Positions 35,643 to 45,946 are shown, counted from the stretch's first letter. The stretch: DNA of 64,000 bases from Candidatus Flexifilum affinis (GCA_016713325.1 JADJPJ010000017.1:142964-206963); one strand, 5' to 3'. Notes: generated by a model from the letters alone, not told the origin. A program made the numbers and translations.

Positions 35643-37001
35643 CTACTCGACACGTTCCAGGCTGACGTTCAGCTCGAAGTTGGTGTAGCTGTATTCGCTG
35701 ATCAGCACGCTGACTTCGCCATCTTCCGGCACGACGAACTCGACAGTCATCGACGAGACGGTGTTGGCATTGCCATAGGCGACCGAAACGCCATCCTGGC
35801 GGACGTCGATGTTCAGCGAGGACGACACATCACCGCTGACGCTGGTCAGGCTCAGGCGGACGCGCTCGCCGGCTGCCCCGGTGAACGACATCGGGATCTG
35901 GCTGCGCGAGCTGGTGAAGCTGGCGACCTGCTCGCCCTCGTCCAGGCTGATCGGCGACACGCGGTCGAGTGTCAGTTCCACCGTGCCGTTGCCGCTGTCC
36001 ACCGCGCGCAGGACGACGGTGTAGACGCCGTCGGTGAAGAGCGACGTTCCGCTGATCTCCGGGTCGAAGCCTGAGCCGCCGTCTTCGTCGGTCATGAGCT
36101 GCGAATTGTACGGGTCGTTCAGAGTCAGATTGGTGTCCACCGAGCGGTTGCTGTCGGCTTCAATGGTGACGATGTCGCCGTAGGTGCCGGTGAAGGTAAA
36201 GAAGAATTCGCGGTCAGCCTCGGTGAACTCGACTTCGACCGTCTGGCCGAATTCCATCGCCTGGGCTTCGATGCGGTCCAGCTTGAGCGTGAAGGCGCCG
36301 GCGTCGGTGCCGTTCAGGCTGCTGGCGCGGATGGTGAAGCTGCCCGTCGACGGCAGGACGAAGGGGCCGATCTGCGAATTCAGCGTGCCGCCGCTGTCGT
36401 CGTTGGAAGCGATCTCCGCGCCGCTCGAATCCAGCAGGCGCAGGTAGGAGTCGAAGTCGTCCGAGCTCAGGCTGACGATGATCGTGTCGCCGCCGGAACC
36501 GGTGAAGACCAGATCCTGCGTCAGCTCGTCATTGGTCAGTTCGCCTTCGATGGTCTGGGTGTACTCGATGCGGCGGATGGTGGCTTCGGATACCGAAACA
36601 GTGAAGTCGCCCACTTCCCCAGCGCTGCCGATGTACTGCCCGTAGCTCTGGGCGACGATGGTGTACTGCGCGCCCTCCGGCACGGCCAGCGCGACAATGC
36701 GTGAGTTGCGCTCACCATTGCTGTCGTCGTTGAAGGCGACGATGGTCCCGGTCTCATCCTGGACCGTCAGGTAAGAGTCGAAGTCTTCGGAAATCAGGCT
36801 GATGTTGATCAGCAGGCCGTCCGCGCCTTCCAGCGCAAACTGCGCTGAGGGGGCATCTTCCGTGAGCGTGCCTTCAACCTCGTCGCCAACAGAAATCGTG
36901 GCTGCGGCCTGTGCAGAGGCCTGCGAGGTGGTCTGAGCCCCCGCCGTCATGGTGAATGCAAAAAGCGCCAGCAACAGAATGAACAATGACAGTCGACGCA
37001 T
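35643..37001 (-). CDS. Secreted protein with repeated pre-peptidase C-terminal (PPC)-type domains
   Basis: The 452-residue protein has a signal peptide (RRLSLFILLLALFAFTMTAG ending AQ) and about three tandem beta-sandwich domains of the PPC type. Each has the pattern in which a hydrophobic strand is followed by DSYLTVQDETGTIVAFNDDS or FDSYLRLLDSSGAEIASNDD and then a strand such as YTIVAQSYGQYIGSAGEVGD. A fourth copy is more diverged (VDTNLTLNDPYNSQLMTDED), and a last beta-rich part follows. PPC domains usually flank secreted proteases and aid secretion or matrix binding; no catalytic domain is present. AAGGAG six bases before ATG 37001 fixes the start. Confidence 0.75.
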   Translation of the reverse strand: MRRLSLFILLLALFAFTMTAGAQTTSQASAQAAATISVGDEVEGTLTEDAPSAQFALEGADGLLINISLISEDFDSYLTVQDETGTIVAFNDDSNGERNSRIVALAVPEGAQYTIVAQSYGQYIGSAGEVGDFTVSVSEATIRRIEYTQTIEGELTNDELTQDLVFTGSGGDTIIVSLSSDDFDSYLRLLDSSGAEIASNDDSGGTLNSQIGPFVLPSTGSFTIRASSLNGTDAGAFTLKLDRIEAQAMEFGQTVEVEFTEADREFFFTFTGTYGDIVTIEADSNRSVDTNLTLNDPYNSQLMTDEDGGSGFDPEISGTSLFTDGVYTVVLRAVDSGNGTVELTLDRVSPISLDEGEQVASFTSSRSQIPMSFTGAAGERVRLSLTSVSGDVSSSLNIDVRQDGVSVAYGNANTVSSMTVEFVVPEDGEVSVLISEYSYTNFELNVSLERVE

Positions 37002-37125
37002 TGAAAACTCCTTGTCGGTGTGGATGCGATATTTCACTCTATATTCCATTCTACCCTGACTTTGTAGATCTGTGCGCGGATGGTAGACTTCGGGGACGCT
37101 GAAGAGGGTGATCGTCAGTGAGTAG

Positions 37126-37689
37126 ATGGGCAAACACATGATCGTGGAACGTCTGGCGAATGCTTTGCAGCCGGTGCTGGAGATTTCGTACATCCGGCGC
37201 ACGCGCCGCAACCACGGACTGGAACACGCTACTATCCATATTCTGAGCGGCCGGGTGCCGCATTTGCGCATGGCCGGCCGCAGCGACTCCAACGGCTTCG
37301 TGCTCATGGGCGAGGCCAACACCCATCAGATCGAGGCGGCTGTGCGCGACGCCCTGCGGCGGATGCGGGGTGGCGAACACGGCCTGGCCGTCCACCCCAA
37401 CTGCGGCACCAACCTGGTCACCACCGGCCTGATGGTGAGCGGCGCGGCGCTGTTCGGCGCGACCGGGGCGACGCGGCGTAGCTTCTGGGATCGCCTGTCG
37501 ACGGTGTTCGTGCTGGTGGTGGTCATGCTGCTCTTCGCGCCGTCGCTCGGCATGGAGATCCAGCGGACGATCACCACCGAGGGCGACCCGGCCGATCTGG
37601 AGGTGGTCAGCATCACCCGCCGCGAAACTCGCCTGCCGTTTGGCGGCGCCGCGCTCACCATTCACCGCGTGAACACGACTGGCGGCTGA
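37126..37689 (+). CDS. DUF6391-like membrane protein
   Basis: The 187-residue protein has the stretch RRNHGLEHATIHILSGRVP and GLAVHPNCGTNLVTTGLMVS that I associate with DUF6391, a family of unknown function seen in Cyanobacteria and Chloroflexota. One or two hydrophobic helices follow (VSGAALFGATGA, and STVFVLVVVMLLFAPSLGME). The conserved HGLEHAT, followed by HPNCG, could be a metal or nucleophile site, but no activity is known. Start ATG 37126. It ends nine bases before holA on the same strand, so the two are probably co-transcribed. Confidence 0.7.
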   Translation: MGKHMIVERLANALQPVLEISYIRRTRRNHGLEHATIHILSGRVPHLRMAGRSDSNGFVLMGEANTHQIEAAVRDALRRMRGGEHGLAVHPNCGTNLVTTGLMVSGAALFGATGATRRSFWDRLSTVFVLVVVMLLFAPSLGMEIQRTITTEGDPADLEVVSITRRETRLPFGGAALTIHRVNTTGG

Positions 37690-37698
37690 GCGCAAGAC

Positions 37699-38694
37699 AT
37701 GGCCGGCGAACCGATACTGAGCCTTTTCCATGGCGACGACGACCTGCGCATCGATGAAGCGCTTGATGCGCTGGTCTCTCCCTGGAAGGCGGAACCCAAC
37801 GGCGATCTGAACCTCGCCGATATGGACGGCATCACCAGCAGCGCCAGCGAGGTGATCGCGGCGGCGTCAGCCTACCCCTTCCTGGCCACGCGGCGGGTGG
37901 TGATCGTGCGTGGCATGCTGACCTGGATCACCCGCAAAGGCGCGGGCGATACGGGCAAGAAAGCCGTCGAGCTGCTGGCCAATGAGCTGCCCGGCCTGCC
38001 CGACTACACCCGCCTCCTCTTCGTCGAGCGGCAGACCATCCCGGATTCGCACAAGATCCTCAAGCTGATCGCCTCGCACCCGGCCGGGGCGCTCCGTTTC
38101 TTCGCCGTACCGGAAGACAACACGGACTGGATTCTGCGCCGGGCCAGGCAGGTCTACGGCGTCGACATCGAGCCGCAGGCGGCGTCCGCTTTGGCCAGCG
38201 TCACGCCGGGCGATCCCCGCCGCGCCGACAACGAGTTGATCAAGCTGGTGGCCTACGTCGACGGCCGGACGATCACCGAGGCGGACGTGGCGCTGCTCAC
38301 TCCCTACGTCTCCGAAGCCAACATGTTCGCCATGGTCGACGCCCTGGCCGAAGGGCGCATCCGCCAGGCGTCGCAGCTCCTGCACCGCCTGCTCGACCAG
38401 CAGGATGAGGATGCCTTCGGGTTGTACGGCATGGTAGCCCGCCAATTCCGTCTGCTGCTGCTGACCAAGGAGCATTTCACCGGCGGCGGGGGGACGAACA
38501 ATCTGGCGGAGGCCATCGGGCAGAAGAAGTTTGTGGCCGACAAGCTGGCCCGCCAGTCGCGCGCCTTTGAGCTTGACGAGTTGGAGGCGGTCTACCGGCA
38601 GATCGGCGAGTACGACTTCCAGATCAAGACCGGGCAGATCACCATCGAACTGGCGCTGGACCTGCTGATCGCCGGGCTGGCCGCCCGGAAGTGA
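37699..38694 (+). CDS. holA: DNA polymerase III subunit delta
   Basis: The 331-residue clamp-loader subunit has the expected start SLFHGDDDLRIDEALDALVS (a degenerate P-loop region), AYPFLATRRVVIVRGMLTWI, LLFVERQTIPDSHKILKLIA, the domain II stretch VSEANMFAMVDALAEGRIRQ, and helices AFGLYGMVARQFRLLLLTKE and YDFQIKTGQITIELALDLLI. It opens the beta clamp in the replisome. Start ATG 37699. It is next to the DUF6391 gene and shows no lesions. Confidence 0.88.
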   Translation: MAGEPILSLFHGDDDLRIDEALDALVSPWKAEPNGDLNLADMDGITSSASEVIAAASAYPFLATRRVVIVRGMLTWITRKGAGDTGKKAVELLANELPGLPDYTRLLFVERQTIPDSHKILKLIASHPAGALRFFAVPEDNTDWILRRARQVYGVDIEPQAASALASVTPGDPRRADNELIKLVAYVDGRTITEADVALLTPYVSEANMFAMVDALAEGRIRQASQLLHRLLDQQDEDAFGLYGMVARQFRLLLLTKEHFTGGGGTNNLAEAIGQKKFVADKLARQSRAFELDELEAVYRQIGEYDFQIKTGQITIELALDLLIAGLAARK

Positions 38695-38814
38695 CCCCCA
38701 TTTGAGCGGGTATCCCCCGCGGTTGCACAACCGACTTGCAACAAATGAATCGGCCTCTGCGTATACACCATCGAATAACGAATCACATGACAAAGCAGGA
38801 AAGCGAGTGGGACG

Positions 38815-39123
38815 ATGGGCATTGTGTTGATCGTTTTGATCGTGTTAGGCGCGATCTTTCTGTTCAATCTGCTGGGGGGCCTGTTCAATCTGCTGCTCGC
38901 CCTGGCGATCTGGGCCGTGATCGGCTGGCTGGCTGGCAAGCTGTTCCGCGGACAGGGCTATGGCGCTCTGGGCAACATTCTGCTCGGACTGGGCGGCGGT
39001 GTGGTCGGCGGCATCCTCTTCGCGCTGGTCGGGTTGTCGAGCGGCGGGCTGATCGGCTCGATCCTCTCCGGTGTGGTGGGGTCGGTCGTAGTCCTGTGGG
39101 GCGCGCGGTTGCTTAATCGATAA
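38815..39123 (+). CDS. GlsB/YeaQ/YmgE-type small membrane protein
   Basis: The 102-residue protein is very hydrophobic, with four helices: VLIVLIVLGAIFLFNLLGGL, LLALAIWAVIGWLAGKLF, GNILLGLGGGVVGGILFALV, and ILSGVVGSVVVLWGARLL. The central WLAGKLFRGQGYGALGNILL is the hallmark of the transglycosylase-associated (GlsB/YeaQ/YmgE) stress protein family, whose function is unknown. It has an extra N-terminal helix compared with the roughly 80-residue members. Start ATG 38815. A terminator follows. Confidence 0.82.
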   Translation: MGIVLIVLIVLGAIFLFNLLGGLFNLLLALAIWAVIGWLAGKLFRGQGYGALGNILLGLGGGVVGGILFALVGLSSGGLIGSILSGVVGSVVVLWGARLLNR

Positions 39124-39162
39124 AGCTGGCTCTGCCGCTCAATCGGCTGACGGTGAAGAATC

Positions 39163-39199
39163 AAAAGGCGCAGAGTGCTTCGGCACCCTGCGCCTTTTT
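39163..39199. terminator. Bidirectional Rho-independent terminator
   Basis: AAAAGGCGCAGAGTGC (39163-39178) pairs with GCACCCTGCGCCTTTTT around a TTCG-type tetraloop with one internal mismatch. The A-run on the left and T-run on the right serve both strands, between the convergent small membrane protein and TPR genes. Confidence 0.88.
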
Positions 39200-39230
39200 G
39201 ATCGGCAGCCCTGTGTTCATGTCGGTAGGC

Positions 39231-40046
39231 CTACACCAGACTTTCCAGCTCGGTGATGCGGGCCACGACCAGCGCGTCCGGCGTGTCGGTCGTGCGGATC
39301 ATGTAGTCCTGATAGTAGCTCAGCGCCGCGCTCACGTTGCCCTGCGCATAGGCCAGGTCGCCCGCGCCCAGGAAGGGCAGCGCGTATTCCGGCATCTGGT
39401 CGATGGCATTCTGGAAGTCGCCCATGGCCAGGTTCGTTTCGCCGACCGCCATGTAGGCGCGCCCACGCATGTACAGGACGCTCACGTAGTCGGGCCAGTA
39501 GCCCACGGCGACGGTGTAGTCGGCGATGGCGCTGGCGTAGTCGCCGAGGGCGGTGTAGCTGTCGCCACGGGCGGCGAAGGCCTGCGGGAAGGCCGGGATG
39601 ACCGCAATGGCGCTGGTGAATTCCTCGATGGCACGCACATGGTCGTTCTGGAGCTGATGGTAGTACCCGACCCGGTAGTCGACCAGCGCGGGCGAGTAGG
39701 CTTCGGTCTCGCCGCTGTCATGCAGGTCGACCGCATCGACATCCTGAGCAAAGCTCGGCGTCGCGAAGACCAGCAGGGCCAGGAGGAGCAAAAGGCCAAT
39801 GACGCCCGTGTGCAGGATGCGGCGGAGCGTGCGGTTGTGCCGGGGTTGGCCATTGTGGCCGCCGTTACGGAACAGGTCGCGCAGCAGGGTGACGAGATGT
39901 GCATAACGGGCCTTGCGGGCGGGTTCGTCTTCAGCGGCGCTGGCACTCTTGACCAGGCGGTGGTGTTCGGCGGCGCGCATCTGGTCGTTGCGATAGGTTT
40001 CATTCAGCTTGTAAGTCGCGTTGTCGGTGGTCAGCTTGGCGTTCAT
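39231..40046 (-). CDS. TPR protein with central membrane segment
   Basis: The 271-residue protein has a basic cytoplasmic N terminus (about 70 residues), a membrane helix (ILHTGVIGLLLLLALLVFAT), and an outer part made of TPR motifs: YHQLQNDHVRAIEEFTSAIA, AFAARGDSYTALGDYASAIA, VLYMRGRAYMAVGETNLAMG, and AGDLAYAQGNVSAALSYYQD. TPRs mediate protein contacts; here they would face outside the membrane. ATG 40046 follows GGGGAGA at good spacing; an upstream start eight codons earlier is less likely. Confidence 0.78.
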   Translation of the reverse strand: MNAKLTTDNATYKLNETYRNDQMRAAEHHRLVKSASAAEDEPARKARYAHLVTLLRDLFRNGGHNGQPRHNRTLRRILHTGVIGLLLLLALLVFATPSFAQDVDAVDLHDSGETEAYSPALVDYRVGYYHQLQNDHVRAIEEFTSAIAVIPAFPQAFAARGDSYTALGDYASAIADYTVAVGYWPDYVSVLYMRGRAYMAVGETNLAMGDFQNAIDQMPEYALPFLGAGDLAYAQGNVSAALSYYQDYMIRTTDTPDALVVARITELESLV

Positions 40047-40181
40047 TTTGTCTCCCCGTCGACATTTCATTCTGAAAATCAGGATAGACCCTCGCCGTTA
40101 CCCCGTCGTGACGGCTTCGTGACCGTCAGCCTGTCGTTTTGCATCTGGAGTGTTCGTTCGAGTTGTCACCACTGTACAGCC

Positions 40182-40255
40182 CGGGGAGGGGGGGAAGTCA
40201 CCACCCTCGGATGATGGAATGAGGGGGGGATTTGGGGGGGATTCGATGGGGGGAG
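40182..40255 (+). other. G-run cluster, potential G-quadruplex
   Basis: At least five runs of four to seven G occur within 75 bases (for example GGGGAGGGGGGG, then GAGGGGGGG, TTTGGGGGGG, GATGGGGGG). This fits G4-forming DNA or may be another dispersed repeat. It lies between the TPR gene start and the 3' end of the broken kinase gene. Confidence 0.4.
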
Positions 40256-40298
40256 GTTCTTTCAGACGTTCTGTCGGGAGCAACCCGCCGGGGCACCC

Positions 40299-43200
40299 CT
40301 ACGATTCGAGGAGGTCGCGGACCGTTTCCCACAGATCGGGGGGTGGCAAGGTGAGATCGGGCTGCGCGCCAAACGCATTCAGGAGGTGCTGGGCCTCTGC
40401 GCGGTCGGCGGCGAAGGTGTGGGGGTGGGAGGCGACCAGCGCAGTCAGCACGATGGCGCGGTCGGTATTGCCGGCAGACCACTCGATCTCGGCGGCGGCG
40501 ATCAACCCCAGAAGCGCGAACGCATCGATCCGTTTGCGCGATGCCCATGTGAGCGCCTCCCGGCAGGAGGCGACGGCCAGATCGGTCTGCCCAAGGTGGA
40601 GTGCCGCCCGGCTTTGCGCGGCAAGTCCATAGGCCAGCCCAAAATACCGCTCCCAGCCCTGTGACAGACCGTCAATATAGTCCTCACGGTAGTAGCGGAT
40701 TGAGTCGTCCAGCGTCTGCAGCGCGACGGCATCATCGCTCATTTTCCAGGGCAATCTGGCCGCGCATGATCGTCCAAAGTGCTCGCCGTTGCGATTGGTC
40801 GATCGTCCTGGCTATAGGCGGCCGCACGTTCACACCAAAGCGCTGCGTTGGCGTCCCGTCCATCCGCATAGGCCGCCAACCCGGCGAGTGCCAGCGCGAA
40901 GGTCATCTGGTGTCGGTGCGCGCTGCTCGCAGGCGGCGAGTTTTCTTCAATTAGCGCTGCGGCGCGTTCTTCCACAGCCGCGTAGTTCCCGGCGGCGTAA
41001 TCGACATCCATCAGGTACAGTCGGTAGATGTTGCGCCAGGCGTGTTGTTCGGTATCGCTGACGAGCGAGTAGGCATCTTCGAAGACCTGGCGGGCCGCGT
41101 GCAGTCGACCCGTGCGGAGGTTGATCTCGCCGATGTCGTCCATACCGACGGTGTTGCGCAGTTGCCCTGCTGACGGCGAATGGCCATGGCTTCGAGAAGT
41201 TGGTCCAATGCGCTGTCTCGTAATGGCCCATCTCGACCCATGTGAGCGCCACGTTGACCAGTGCGTTGGAGATCAAATGTGGGTTGCCCTGTGCTCGGCG
41301 CATTGACAGCACCTGTTCAAAGCTGGCGATGGTCGCGGCATGGTCATCAGGCGAGTGCTGAAGGTCCAGGGCGATCAGCGTCAGCAGGCGCGCACAAACA
41401 AAGCTATCGCCCAACGACTGAGCGCTCGTCAGCGCTTGTACGAGCTCGTGCTGCCGCTCTGGCGTGAAATCGTAGTAGCCCCGCGTCCAGTGCAGCATGA
41501 CGATCGACATCGTTTCGCCCCAGACATCGTGCTGCGCACTATACAGCCGGTGGGCCGCGTGTGCCGCTTCGAGGCGGCCGGTATCTTCTTCCCAGGGCAT
41601 GCGAACGGCGCGCACCAGCCAGAAAAAAGCTTCCGCGCGCTGGGCATCCGCTCCCGCCCCGAGCAGTATCTCCGCCTCGTCGAGAAGCTGATCTGCATGG
41701 ACGCGCTCAAAGCTGTTGATTGCCAGATAGGCCTGATGAGTGAGCGCGTCCAGCAGCAGCGAATCGCGCTCCGGCGACTGGGCATCGTTCCGGAGCTTAT
41801 CTGCCAGAGCGCCCAAGAGCTGATCGCCATCCAGATATGCCCCACCATAAGCGAAGAACAGCCAGAGAGCATGCAGCGCCTTCGCCAGCCCTGTCCAGTC
41901 GTTCGCGGCGATCGCCCATTCCCAGGCGGCGCGGACGTTCTCCTGGTCGGCGCGGATGTTGGCCAGAACGGTGAGCTGATTGTGGCGCACCAGCTCCGGT
42001 TCGCTATCGGCCAGCGCCGCCAGATAGTAGGCGCTGTGCGCGGCGCGTGCTTCGGCCTCCTCTCCCGACTGCGCCAGATGTTCGGCGGCATACTGGCGCA
42101 CCAGTTCGTGAATGGCGCAGCGGCCCTCGGCGTCCATGACCACCAGCGCCTTGTTGATCAGCGAGGAGAGCAGGCGCAGCGAGGCCCCGGCGACGGTCTC
42201 GGCCGCCTTGCGCGTGAATCCGCCATGAAACACGGACAGGCGCATCATGGCGGCGCGTTCGCGATCGTTCAGCCGCGCCCAGGTGGAGTCGAAAACGGCG
42301 CGCAGGCTGCGCTGGCGTTCCGGCAGGTCACGCCACTCGCTTTCCAGCGCGTCCAGGCCGGTGCGGACCTCTTCCAGCACCTCGGCGACGCTGAGCAGCT
42401 CGGTCCACGAGGCGGCCAGGAGGATGGCCAGCGGCATGCCGCCGACCAGTCGGCAGATCTTGCTGATGCGCCGCAGGTCCTCCCCGGCGAAGGGCGTGTT
42501 GACGTGCGTGCGGCGGGCCGCGCCGACGAACAGGCGCACCGCGCTCGAATTCAGCAGATCCGCTTCGGCGGCGGACAGGGCGGGCACGTCCATGCCGCCG
42601 AGGGGGTAGACCGTCTCCAGGCTCAGGTTGAGCCGCTCGCGGGAGGTGATTAACATTTTTACCCCCGGCGCGGTGTGCAGGATCTCGGCAATCAGCTCCG
42701 CGCCGTCGAGCAGATGCTCGAAGTTGTCCAGCACCAGCAGAACCCGAGGGATCACCGCCGAGCCGGTGAGGGTCACGGAGAGCGGGTCTGGTTGGGCCGG
42801 CGCAGATGTGGACGGCACGGCCGCTGTCGCCGGGACGGCTTCGGCTTCGGCTTCAACTTCCGCATCCAGCAGGCCGAGCGATCGGGCCTGGGCCAGCACC
42901 ATCTCCTTGCTGTGGGCGTTCAGCTTGCTGTAGATCTGCTTCTTGTACCACTTGACCGTCTCGGCGGTGAGGAACAGCCGCTCGGCGATGCCGGCGTTGG
43001 TCAACCCTTCCGCCATCAGACGCAGCACGTCCAGTTCGCGCTCGGTCAGCGCCTCCGGCAGCGGCTGCGGACTGCGCGGGCCGGGCAGCGCGGCGCGGAA
43101 GGCCTGGGCAAAGCGAATGGCTGTGGGGTAGCGGTCGGACGGCGCTTTGGCCGTGGCGACGGCCAGCACGGCGTCGATGGCGGCAGGGAGCTGGGGGTTG

Positions 43201-43798
43201 TTCGCCCTCACCGATGGAATGGCGGCGTTCATCTGCCCTTCGATGAGCACGGCGGCGCTCTTGCCCTGGATGGCCCGGACGCCGGTCAGCGCCTCGAAGA
43301 CGACCAGCCCCAGGCTGTAAATGTCCGTGGCCGCCGTCACCTGCCCACCGCGGATCTGCTCGGGGGCGATGTAGGCCAGCGAGCCGACGAACTTGCCATC
43401 TGATGGATGACGCCGGCCTGGTGGGCGACTTGCAGCGCCGAGGCGATCTGCTCCAGCAGGCGAGCGGCGGCCTCGACGGTCAGCGGGCGCTCCTGGAGCG
43501 CGTCGCGCAGGGTACGCGCCAGCCAGCGAAAGACCAGGAATGCGCCGTCGTCGTTCTGCCAGTAATCGTAGAGTGGGATGATGTGGGGGTGTTCCAGCCG
43601 GGCGACGAGCTGCGCTTCCTGCTCGAAACGGCGGCGGAATTCCGGTTGGGCGGCCATTTCCGAGGAAATGACCTTGACCGCCACCTCGCGGCCGATGGGC
43701 TGCTGCACGGCACGGTAGATCACGGAACTGCCGCCCGTGGCGACCTGCTCGCGGATCTCATAGCCGTTGACGACCTGCCCCACCAGCGCGCCGAGCAT
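40299..43798 (-). pseudogene. Broken Ser/Thr kinase - LuxR HTH - NB-ARC - TPR regulator
   Basis: Starting at ATG 43798, the kinase begins normally: GYEIREQVATGGSSVIYRAV (glycine loop), VAVKVIS (Lys), FEQEAQLVARLEHPHIIPLY. At about 43400 it jumps from VAHQAGVIHQ to GKFVGSLAYIAPEQIRGGQV in another frame: the catalytic HRD/N loop and DFG are gone. Next come the HTH (LTERELDVLRLMAEGLTNAG) and the ATPase, which goes straight from DPLSVTLTGS to VLLVLDNFEHLLDG without the GRxxE and Walker A part (about 100 residues fewer than the 272-3043 protein). The TPR tail is shifted near 41210, 41160 and 40750 and ends at 40299. Both ATP sites are lost, so this is a relic or a grossly misassembled gene; the parent was a kinase-regulator fusion. 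Confidence 0.82.
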
Positions 43799-43890
43799 GG
43801 CGCCCCCTTCGCAATCGTCCCGCCGGGATGCGGATGATCTCATTATAGCGCGAGGGCAGTCACGGTGGGGAAGACCTCGGGTCAGCGCCG

Positions 43891-43949
43891 CCGGAGAATG
43901 GAATTCTCCGGCTACCACCAGGGGTGTGAGAAACCGGCTGAAGCCGGTT
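43891..43949. repeat. Two adjacent palindromes, REP-like
   Basis: Perfect inverted repeats of 9 bp (loop GGA) and 8 bp (loop GA) lie 20 bases apart. Sequence differs from the GGACGAGGC family. Confidence 0.7.
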
Positions 43950-44000
43950 CCACGAGCGGACACACCCGTCACCCGATAAAGCCTAACGCGCGATCTCCGC

Positions 44001-44033
44001 TGCGGGAACCCTCTTCAAAGGATATTTCGTGCG
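44001..44033 (+). repeat. Imperfect direct repeat flanking the TIR-SUMF1 gene, left copy
   Basis: TGCGGGAACCCTCTTCAAAG (44001-44020) followed by GATATTTCGTGCG resembles 45813-45845 (TGCGAAAACCCTCTTCCAGG, ending GTGCG), matching at roughly three in four positions. Confidence 0.4.
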
Positions 44034-44147
44034 TTCAGGATAACCCGACGTTGAACAATTCTGCGCCAACGTCGGGCGGCAGCTTGCGCTGCGTTGCTAT
44101 CACTCGTTAATATTGGCCGGCATGTTACGCCGCTGGAGTCCGCTGCT

Positions 44148-45777
44148 ATGAAGTTGTTCGTCAGTTATTCGCGCGATGATGCCGCCTGGGTCTATGAGCT
44201 GTGGCGCGCGCTCCGCGACGAGAACCACGACGCCTGGATCGACAAGTTCATCAAAGCCGCCGCCGACTGGTGGGAGACCATCCTCCAGCAGATCGAAGCC
44301 GCTGACGGTGTGATCTACATCATGACCTCGCGCTCGGTGGAGTCGGTCTACTGCCGGGCCGAGATCGACTTTGCTCTCGCGCTCAACAAGCCGATCCTGC
44401 CGCTGATGCTCAAGCCGTGCGACTATCCGCCGGTGCTGGATAGACGCCGGGTGCAGTTTCAGCGCATCGCCGATCTCTCGCTCGACCGGGTGCTGTTCAA
44501 GATCGAACAGGGGTTGGGCGACATTCGCGTCGATCGTCTGAACGGCAAGTATGCGCCAACGGCCGCCGCTCGACCTCCGGTGCCGGCTCCTGATGGCGCG
44601 AATGTCGAAGACCTGTACGAACTGTTTGGCATGGCCGAAGAGGCCAATGCCGCCGGGGCCGTTCACCAGGCCGATCGGTTCTTCCAGCAGGTGATCGACG
44701 CCGATCCGACTCCCGATGGTGTGGGCGCGGCAGCGCGGGAACGGTTGGCCGAGATTCGCACGGAGAGAGAACGCCTGGCGGCCCGCGACAAAATCGCCCG
44801 TATGGTCGAGCCGCCGACTCTGATCGCCGGCGCGCGGGCGCTCTGGAAGACCTATAAAACAAAGTACGGTTTGAGCGACGAGGACGATGTGGCGCTCGAC
44901 GCCCTCCTCGTGGTCGGCATGACATCGGCTGGCTCTGCTCCGGCTTCTCCTGCTGCCGTTGCTCCGCCGGTTGTCGGCGTGTCGTCCCCGCCGCCCGCGT
45001 CCGTTCTCCGCCTGCCCGATCCCTTTCGCCTGGATCGACATTCCGGCAGGGCGGGTGACGCTGATTGAATCGTATGACGATCAGAGCTATTTCGGCAAAA
45101 AAGGAGAGAAGAAGACTTTTGACGTGCCGGCCTTCACCGTCGCCAAATACCCGGTCACGAACGCGCAGTATCGCGTCTTCGTGGACGCGCAGGGGTACAA
45201 TATTGAGCGCTGGTGGACGCCCGCGGGTTGGCAGTTCAGGCAGAAGGAGAGCTGGGCGAAGCCGCGCTTCTGGGATGACGCGGCGCGCGAGCCGTTCAAC
45301 CGGCCGGATCACCCGGTGGTGGGCATGTCCTGGTACGAGGCCCTGGCCTTCTGCATGTGGCTGAGCGAGACCTGGTCGGAGAAGATCCTGCTGCCCACCG
45401 AGCAGATGTGGCAGCGGGCGGCGCAGGGTGACGACGGCCGGGCCTACCCCTGGGGGAAGAATTGGGACGGGGCGCGCTGCAAGAATGCGGTGAAGCCTAA
45501 TGGCCGAGATCACACCGCGCCGGTGATACAGTACGCTGGGCGCGACAAGGGCGACAGCCCGTTCGGAGTGAGCGACATGGCGGGCAACGTCTGGGAATGG
45601 TGTCTCACGGATTATGACACGGGAAGTCAGGATGTGAACGAAAGTTCTAATCGTCGTGTGCTGCGCGGTGGTTCCTGGTACTACTTTTACCCAGAGAACT
45701 TCCGTGTCGATGGCCGTTACGGGGATTCCCCAGTGGACTGGGACTTCGGGAGGGGATTTCGTATCGCCCGCTTCTGA
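44148..45777 (+). CDS. TIR domain - SUMF1/FGE-fold fusion protein, one frameshift
   Basis: About 542 residues after one frame change. The TIR domain (residues 1-130) has LFVSYSRDDAAWVYELWRAL, DAWIDKFI, GVIYIMTSRSVESVYCRAEI with the Glu usually catalytic in NADase TIRs, and NKPILPLMLKPCDY. A helical linker (DLYELFGMAEEANAAGAVHQ) and a Pro/Ala-rich hinge lead to a formylglycine-enzyme-like fold: WIDIPAGRVTLIESYDD, FTVAKYPVTNAQYRVFVDAQ, LPTEQMWQRAAQGDDGRAYP, GVSDMAGNVWEWCLTDYDTG, RRVLRGGSWYYFYPENFR. The copper-binding Cys pair of true FGE is absent, so this end probably binds a ligand or partner. Removing one T from CCCTTTCGCC (45021-45030) joins the frames. TIR effectors linked to sensor domains often work in immunity. 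Confidence 0.82.
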
Positions 45778-45812
45778 CGCCCGGGGTTGAAAACCCACGC
45801 GCTACCCAATTT

Positions 45813-45845
45813 TGCGAAAACCCTCTTCCAGGGGTTCTAGTGCGC
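45813..45845 (+). repeat. Imperfect direct repeat flanking the TIR-SUMF1 gene, right copy
   Basis: Counterpart of 44001-44033, lying 36 bases beyond the TIR-SUMF1 stop. Together the two copies bracket the gene. Confidence 0.4.
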
Positions 45846-45946
45846 GGAGGCCGCGGGAGTATGGACTACAAATCCCCGCTTCCATCCGAGCGATTGGGGG
45901 AGAGTAGCACGAACCAGCCTGAGCCGGCATCGTTCATTTCGGTTGT

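Larger units (their letters stand above)
43799..44147. other. Intergenic region with palindromes between divergent signalling genes
   Basis: Holds CCGGAGAAT-GGA-ATTCTCCGG (43891-43911), AACCGGCT-GA-AGCCGGTT (43932-43949) and the first of two similar 33-base sequences flanking the TIR gene. No gene was seen. Confidence 0.6.
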
